From BOG-938 sp048498155 (lineage in GTDB: Bacteria; Pseudomonadota; Alphaproteobacteria; Caulobacterales; Caulobacteraceae), in contig JBEHYN010000008.1 in NCBI GenBank assembly GCA_048498155.1, positions 7,600-71,599 on the forward strand: DNA of 64,000 bases, given 5' to 3'. The position numbers and the translations under genes were made by a program. The notes under the pieces were generated by a model. The model did no database searches. It was not told where the DNA came from and worked only from the letters and a program-made list of their open reading frames with translations. Of the stretch, positions 60,890-64,000 are shown in pieces; positions within the stretch are counted from its first letter, which is position 1; each line of letters begins with the position of its first letter.

Positions 60890-61651
60890 GTGACGTTCAC
60901 GCGACGCTATGAAGAGGCCGAGCCCCAGCGGGTCAACCGCTGGCTGGCGCACAGCGGCGTCTGCTCACGGCGCGAGGCTGAGGCCCTGATTGCCCAGGGC
61001 AGGGTCAGCATCGACGGTGAAACCGTCACCGACCCAGGTCGCAAGATCGCTTCGGGCCAAACCTTGATGCTGGAGGATGTCGCAGCAGCCCGCTTCAGCG
61101 CCGTGATCCATAAACCCGTGGGCGTGGTTTCGGCTCAGCCCGATCCCGGCCAGGTCCCTGCGGTGCGGCTGATCACGCCTCAGACCCAATGGAGCGCAGA
61201 ACTCGTGGCCATACCGGACCTGGAGGGCGGCTTGGCGCCGCTGGGGCGCTTGGACATGGACTCGCGCGGCCTGCTCCTGCTGTCGCAGGATGGGGTGCTG
61301 GCCAAGGCGGTAATCGGGCCGCACTCGCTGTTGGATAAGGAATATCAGGTCCGGGTAAGCGGGTTGATCGATAAGGGCAAAATGACCCTGCTGCGTCACG
61401 GCCTGGAGCTTGACGGGCGCAAGCTCAAGCCAGCTCAGGTGCGCCGCACCGGTGACCAGGACCTGACTATCATTCTGACCGAGGGCCGCAACCGTCAGAT
61501 CCGGCGCATGTGCGATCTGGTCGGGCTAAAGGTAGTCGATCTCCTGCGCATCAGGATCGGCCCGCTTGCGCTGGGCGACTTGCCGGAGGGCCGCTGGCGG
61601 CCATTGACCGAGGCAGAACGCGATGCGCTCATCAGTCGGTCAGCCCCATAA
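60890..61651 (+). CDS. RsuA/RluB/RluF-family pseudouridine synthase
   Basis: rRNA pseudouridine synthase of 253 aa. An N-terminal S4 domain (VNRWLAHSGVCSRREAEALIAQGRVSIDG) precedes the catalytic domain with GRLDMDSRGLLLLSQDG (catalytic Asp) and EGRNRQIRRMCDLVG. The Arg/Lys-poor ends favour the RluF branch, but the exact target cannot be told. The start is GTG 60890, 2 bp after the oxygenase stop. Confidence 0.9.
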   Translation: MTFTRRYEEAEPQRVNRWLAHSGVCSRREAEALIAQGRVSIDGETVTDPGRKIASGQTLMLEDVAAARFSAVIHKPVGVVSAQPDPGQVPAVRLITPQTQWSAELVAIPDLEGGLAPLGRLDMDSRGLLLLSQDGVLAKAVIGPHSLLDKEYQVRVSGLIDKGKMTLLRHGLELDGRKLKPAQVRRTGDQDLTIILTEGRNRQIRRMCDLVGLKVVDLLRIRIGPLALGDLPEGRWRPLTEAERDALISRSAP

Positions 61652-61670
61652 GATCAGGTCCGACTTAAGA

Positions 61671-61695
61671 GCCGACGGGGTTTCACCCCGCCGGC
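61671..61695. terminator. Bidirectional hairpin between two convergent genes
   Basis: GCCGACGGGGT-TTC-ACCCCGCCGGC forms a GC-rich stem 20 bp beyond the pseudouridine synthase stop. It is followed by ACTTT only, so terminator strength is uncertain. Confidence 0.5.
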
Positions 61696-61713
61696 ACTTT
61701 GAGCGTAGTCAGA

Positions 61714-61977
61714 TCAGAAGGTGATCCACACGCCGTTGCGATAGTAACCGCGGCCCGCGTGGCTATCGCGCCAATGGTCGTGGTCCCAGCTGCGGTGGAA
61801 ATAGTAGTCGTCATTGTGCCATTGCAGGCGCGCCGGCGCCCGGTAGTGGCGCTCGGTGTGCCAGCATTCGCCGCTCGAGTTGCACACCACATAGGCCGAA
61901 GCGCTTTGCGCGCTTGCCGCCAAAGCGCCGAAGGCCAGAACTGCGGCCAAGGCGAAGGACTTTTTCGCAGACGTCAT
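61714..61977 (-). CDS. Small exported protein, aromatic and His-rich
   Basis: Product of 87 aa: signal peptide (SFALAAVLAFGALAASAQSASA), then a mature part with two Cys (VVCNSSGECW) and clustered His, Trp, Arg and Tyr (HNDDYYFHRSWDHDHWRDSHAG) ending GYYRNGVWITF. I know similar small secreted proteins in Caulobacterales only as uncharacterised. The mature part has many metal-ligand-type residues. It has its own start on the opposite strand to the next gene. Confidence 0.65.
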   Translation of the reverse strand: MTSAKKSFALAAVLAFGALAASAQSASAYVVCNSSGECWHTERHYRAPARLQWHNDDYYFHRSWDHDHWRDSHAGRGYYRNGVWITF

Positions 61978-62154
61978 TTTCAGTTCTCCATTCCGTGCGG
62001 CGGATCGTCTGGACTGAAGTCCGAAAGTCGCCGCGAACTGATCTAAAACGGACGGTCAAGCGCTGGGTTCCTTTAACCACATCCGGATGCGAAACCGTCA
62101 GCGCGCGGGCGCGTTTCTCATGCAGATCGGCGGGGCCAACTTAGGAGTTCATCT

Positions 62155-62478
62155 ATGACACCCAAGGCTGCCTTGATCCTCTCAATCTCCGCATTCGCCG
62201 TCTGCGCAAGCGCGGCCCGCGCGCAGAGCACTGATCCGGCCTTCGTCCAACAACAGCAGGACTATCAGAACAAACAGCAGCAATACCAAGACGCTCAGGC
62301 GCAATATGAGCACCAACAAACCGTCTATCGTCATCGCCTGGCCAGCTATGACCGCGCTCGGGCCGCCTACGACGCCGACCACGGCGAAGGCGCCTTCTTC
62401 CGCTATTACAGCGCCCATCCCCGCGAATATGACGAGCTTTACGGGGTCGGCGCCTACGGCCGGGACTTTGAGCCCTGA
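62155..62478 (+). CDS. Small exported Gln/Tyr-rich protein
   Basis: Product of 107 aa with a signal peptide (ILSISAFAVCASAARAQ) and a mature part that is rich in Gln and Tyr, with a near-heptad QQQQDYQNKQQQYQDAQAQYEHQQ segment that could form a coiled coil, then YDRARAAYDADHGEG. Start ATG 62155 is preceded by AGGAG. No family is recognised. Confidence 0.65.
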   Translation: MTPKAALILSISAFAVCASAARAQSTDPAFVQQQQDYQNKQQQYQDAQAQYEHQQTVYRHRLASYDRARAAYDADHGEGAFFRYYSAHPREYDELYGVGAYGRDFEP

Positions 62479-62641
62479 TCAAGACCGCTTAGCTGGACTC
62501 GTCCTCCGGGGGCGGGGATGAACGGGTTGTGGATTCAAGTGGGGCTTCGACGCGCCGCCCGCGTGGTTGACCCGGCGGTGGCTGCCTACCAGCGATGACG
62601 TCCCTGGGTCCGCATCCGCAGGCCTAGACCCAGCACAGCCG

Positions 62642-62846
62642 GTGAAGTCGGCCGAAGTCGCGCTTCTCGTCGATGACGAGGAGCTGGTGCGCGCGAGTGC
62701 GGCTCGTCCATGCAGACCGCCCTGGGGTCAAGGTCTGCATTGTGTCGGGCTACACCGAGAGCGAAAGCGTGGCGCCTGACCTTGCGCGACTGACCATGCC
62801 GTTTCGCGAGGCGGAACTGGCGGAGAGTTTGGCGGGGTTGGGGTAG
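62642..62846 (+). pseudogene. Degenerate response-receiver domain fragment
   Basis: Two pieces of a CheY-like receiver in different frames: VALLVDDEELVRASAA (62657-62704) and, after a shift, KVCIVSGYTESESVAPDLARLTMPFREAELAESLAGLG up to the TAG at 62844. The middle, including the phospho-acceptor Asp, is missing. It resembles the C-terminal receiver of a hybrid histidine kinase and is probably the remains of that gene at the island edge. Confidence 0.65.
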
Positions 62847-62852
62847 GGGTGA

Positions 62853-62897
62853 TGGTGCCGCCTAGGTGACTCGAACACCTGACCCCCGCATTACGAA
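62853..62897 (-). other. tRNA-Thr(CGT) 3' end (attachment site remnant)
   Basis: Minus strand reads TTCGTAA (anticodon loop, anticodon CGT), TGCGG (half of the anticodon stem), GGGTC, T-arm AGGTG-TTCGAGT-CACCT, acceptor AGGCGGC and ACCA. The 5' half of the tRNA is absent. A 3'-terminal tRNA duplicate at the border of atypical DNA is the usual mark of tRNA-targeted integration. The intact tRNA-Thr would lie to the right, beyond the window. Confidence 0.75.
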
Positions 62898-63554
62898 AAC
62901 TTACACTCGCTAAAAGTCCCCGTTAAAACAAATATTTATGGCCTAAAAATCCTTCGAAAAAGGCAGCGCACGACGACGTTTGTGGTGCCGAGTGTCGCTA
63001 AATATCTGGTCTAGGCGAGCCCAATTTCGGGCGTGCATCGCCAGTCCGGAGCGCCACCACAATGAACAAAGAGCGAAATCGCCAAGGCCAGATCGCACAG
63101 ACCACGAATGCCGCCCTCAAAGGTGCGCTCGCCCGTCGCCTTGATGGGAATCCGAGCGGGGGTCGCCTGATGTCCTTCGCCCGCTTCGTGTTGAGTCATT
63201 CCAGGGGCTGAGCGCCGTTGTCGGCGGCATGGCCAAGCCCGCATGCGCCGCTAGCCACCTTTGATAGAGCCATAATCCAGGCCGGGCATCGCCATTCGCC
63301 CTCTTTGAAGTGCTCAAATCGTTGATTCAGAGATAAATTTGAGGGTGCGACAATCCGGCACATAAAAATTTGGTCAGAAAAAATACGCAACTTCAAAGAC
63401 TTATTTTCATCAAATAGGCCTAATCAGCTCAAAAGCTATCCCCCCTAGCTCGTCACTACTTAATTTCGGCAAGTAGTCGACGGGCGCTCCACTTGTGTGC
63501 GACGCCATCAGGTCTATATTAATCCTCATCAACACTAGATGGGGGATCAGATGA
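62898..63554. other. Atypical, AT-richer island sequence without clear genes
   Basis: Base composition changes right after the attachment site (runs such as AAACAAATATTTATGG). A 49-codon frame from about 63062 and several minus-strand frames are present, but none looks like a known protein or shows GC-third-position bias. I annotate no gene. Confidence 0.5.
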
Positions 63555-63932
63555 TTGACGACAGCTAATCTTAATACAGTTTTCGAACAGGACGGCTGCA
63601 AGGATGTATTGCAGTTCATATCAGCTTGCCCAGATCGTTGGCTTATTACGCTGACGACCAAAAGGAAGTGTGATCGGCTGACTATATCTATCGAAATCTC
63701 GAAGGTTCTTCACAGGGTCAACACAGCCCTGTTCGGTCGGGCATATAAAAGGAGAAGGGCCATCAGGCTCGCCACCTTTGCCGTGATCGAACAGTCAATG
63801 AGCGAGGGGGTTCATGTCCACCTCCTCGTTGGCCTCCCGCCTGGATCACTGGCCATCAAAGCCAGCCCATGCAGAACCTCAGTGCCAGACCTGATCCTGA
63901 CTGTGAGATCGCCTGCAATGTTGTCCCCCTGA
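63555..63932 (+). CDS. Possible HUH-type replication protein, 5' part
   Basis: Frame of 125 aa whose first 100 residues resemble HUH-endonuclease-like replication proteins of small mobile elements: RWLITLTT, a middle LHRVNTALFG, AIRLATFAVIEQ, and the HUH-like pair HVHLLVG. The pattern stops after GLPPGS; the rest may be out of frame or run into an inserted element. The gene looks interrupted and the annotation is tentative. Confidence 0.45.
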   Translation: MTTANLNTVFEQDGCKDVLQFISACPDRWLITLTTKRKCDRLTISIEISKVLHRVNTALFGRAYKRRRAIRLATFAVIEQSMSEGVHVHLLVGLPPGSLAIKASPCRTSVPDLILTVRSPAMLSP

Positions 63933-64000
63933 GGGGCGTTTTTCGCGTCGAAGATTAGCCCCCTGATCTGTGGTTTTGGATGCCCCTTCCTGGTGCTGGA
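63916..64000. mobile_element. Possible left end of an IS21-like element
   Basis: TGTTGTCCCCCTGAGGGGCG followed by TTTTTCGCGTCGAAGATTAGCCCCC resembles the multiple terminal repeats of IS21-family ends. Only the first 85 bp are in the window and no transposase can be seen. Confidence 0.25.

Noticed and set aside
63011..63396. Overlapping minus-strand frames of 66-77 codons in the island.
   Set aside because: They lack a recognisable domain or ribosome-binding site and overlap each other.

Overview
GC-rich alphaproteobacterial chromosome, most likely from the order Caulobacterales (Caulobacter, Phenylobacterium or Brevundimonas type). The gene order hemE - origin - PPSR/RP001-type regulator - maf - aroE - coaE - dnaQ - secB, next to parAB, rsmG, mnmG and mnmE, is the replication-origin neighbourhood known from Caulobacter crescentus. 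I saw no species-specific marker, so the genus is open.

Layout. 0-5 kb (+): DUF3576 lipoprotein, leuS, lptE, holA. 5.2-11.2 kb (-): the partition and tRNA-modification block parB, parA, rsmG, mnmG, mnmE and a small DUF6489 gene. Three exact parS palindromes lie at 8.05, 9.59 and 12.34 kb. 11.3-17.2 kb: quinone oxidoreductase, GST, rho, and the haem genes hemJ, hemH, hemE. 17.16-17.64 kb: the candidate chromosomal origin, with two perfect CtrA boxes (TTAA-N7-TTAA) near its two edges and DnaA-like boxes between them. 17.6-24.4 kb: PPSR, maf, aroE, coaE, dnaQ, secB (-), a Tim44-like gene, mltA and an Smr gene. 24.4-28.7 kb (-): a PfkB kinase and hisB-H-A-F-E. 28.8-39.1 kb: an exported pepsin-like protein, nth, oxyR, rsmB, glnD, an exported protein paired with an M23 lipoprotein, murJ and tRNA-Ala(CGC). 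39.3-48.3 kb: yggT, a DUF167 gene, galE, dnaJ, dnaK, alkB, a secreted alpha/beta hydrolase, hemW and rdgB. 48.3-56.3 kb: glycerate kinase, rph, hrcA, grpE, moeB, DUF2244, ahpC, ahpD and murI. 56.3-62.5 kb: an L,D-transpeptidase, an OmpR-type response regulator, xthA, a candidate sRNA, lolA, a SRPBCC protein, a 2OG-oxygenase-like protein, a pseudouridine synthase and two small exported proteins.

The last 1.1 kb is different. A degenerate receiver-domain fragment is followed by a 3'-terminal copy of tRNA-Thr(CGT) at 62,853-62,897, then AT-richer DNA with a probable HUH-type replication protein and what may be the end of an IS element. This reads as the left attachment site and edge of a genomic island that runs off the window.

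Functional links. parABS, the origin and the CtrA boxes are the replication and segregation module. OxyR (both redox cysteines present) and ahpC-ahpD, 24 kb apart, each carry an exact ATAG-N7-CTAT site, so they look like one peroxide regulon. MltA, MurJ, the M23 lipoprotein, MurI, the YkuD protein, LptE and LolA are envelope functions. DnaK, DnaJ, GrpE and HrcA are the chaperone set. Intergenic spaces carry REP/REPIN-like palindromes, a 195-bp two-copy structured repeat and an 85-bp tandem duplication. The core of the window is conventional. The least explained items are the pepsin-like protein, the M23 partner protein, the candidate sRNA, the structured repeats and the island edge.
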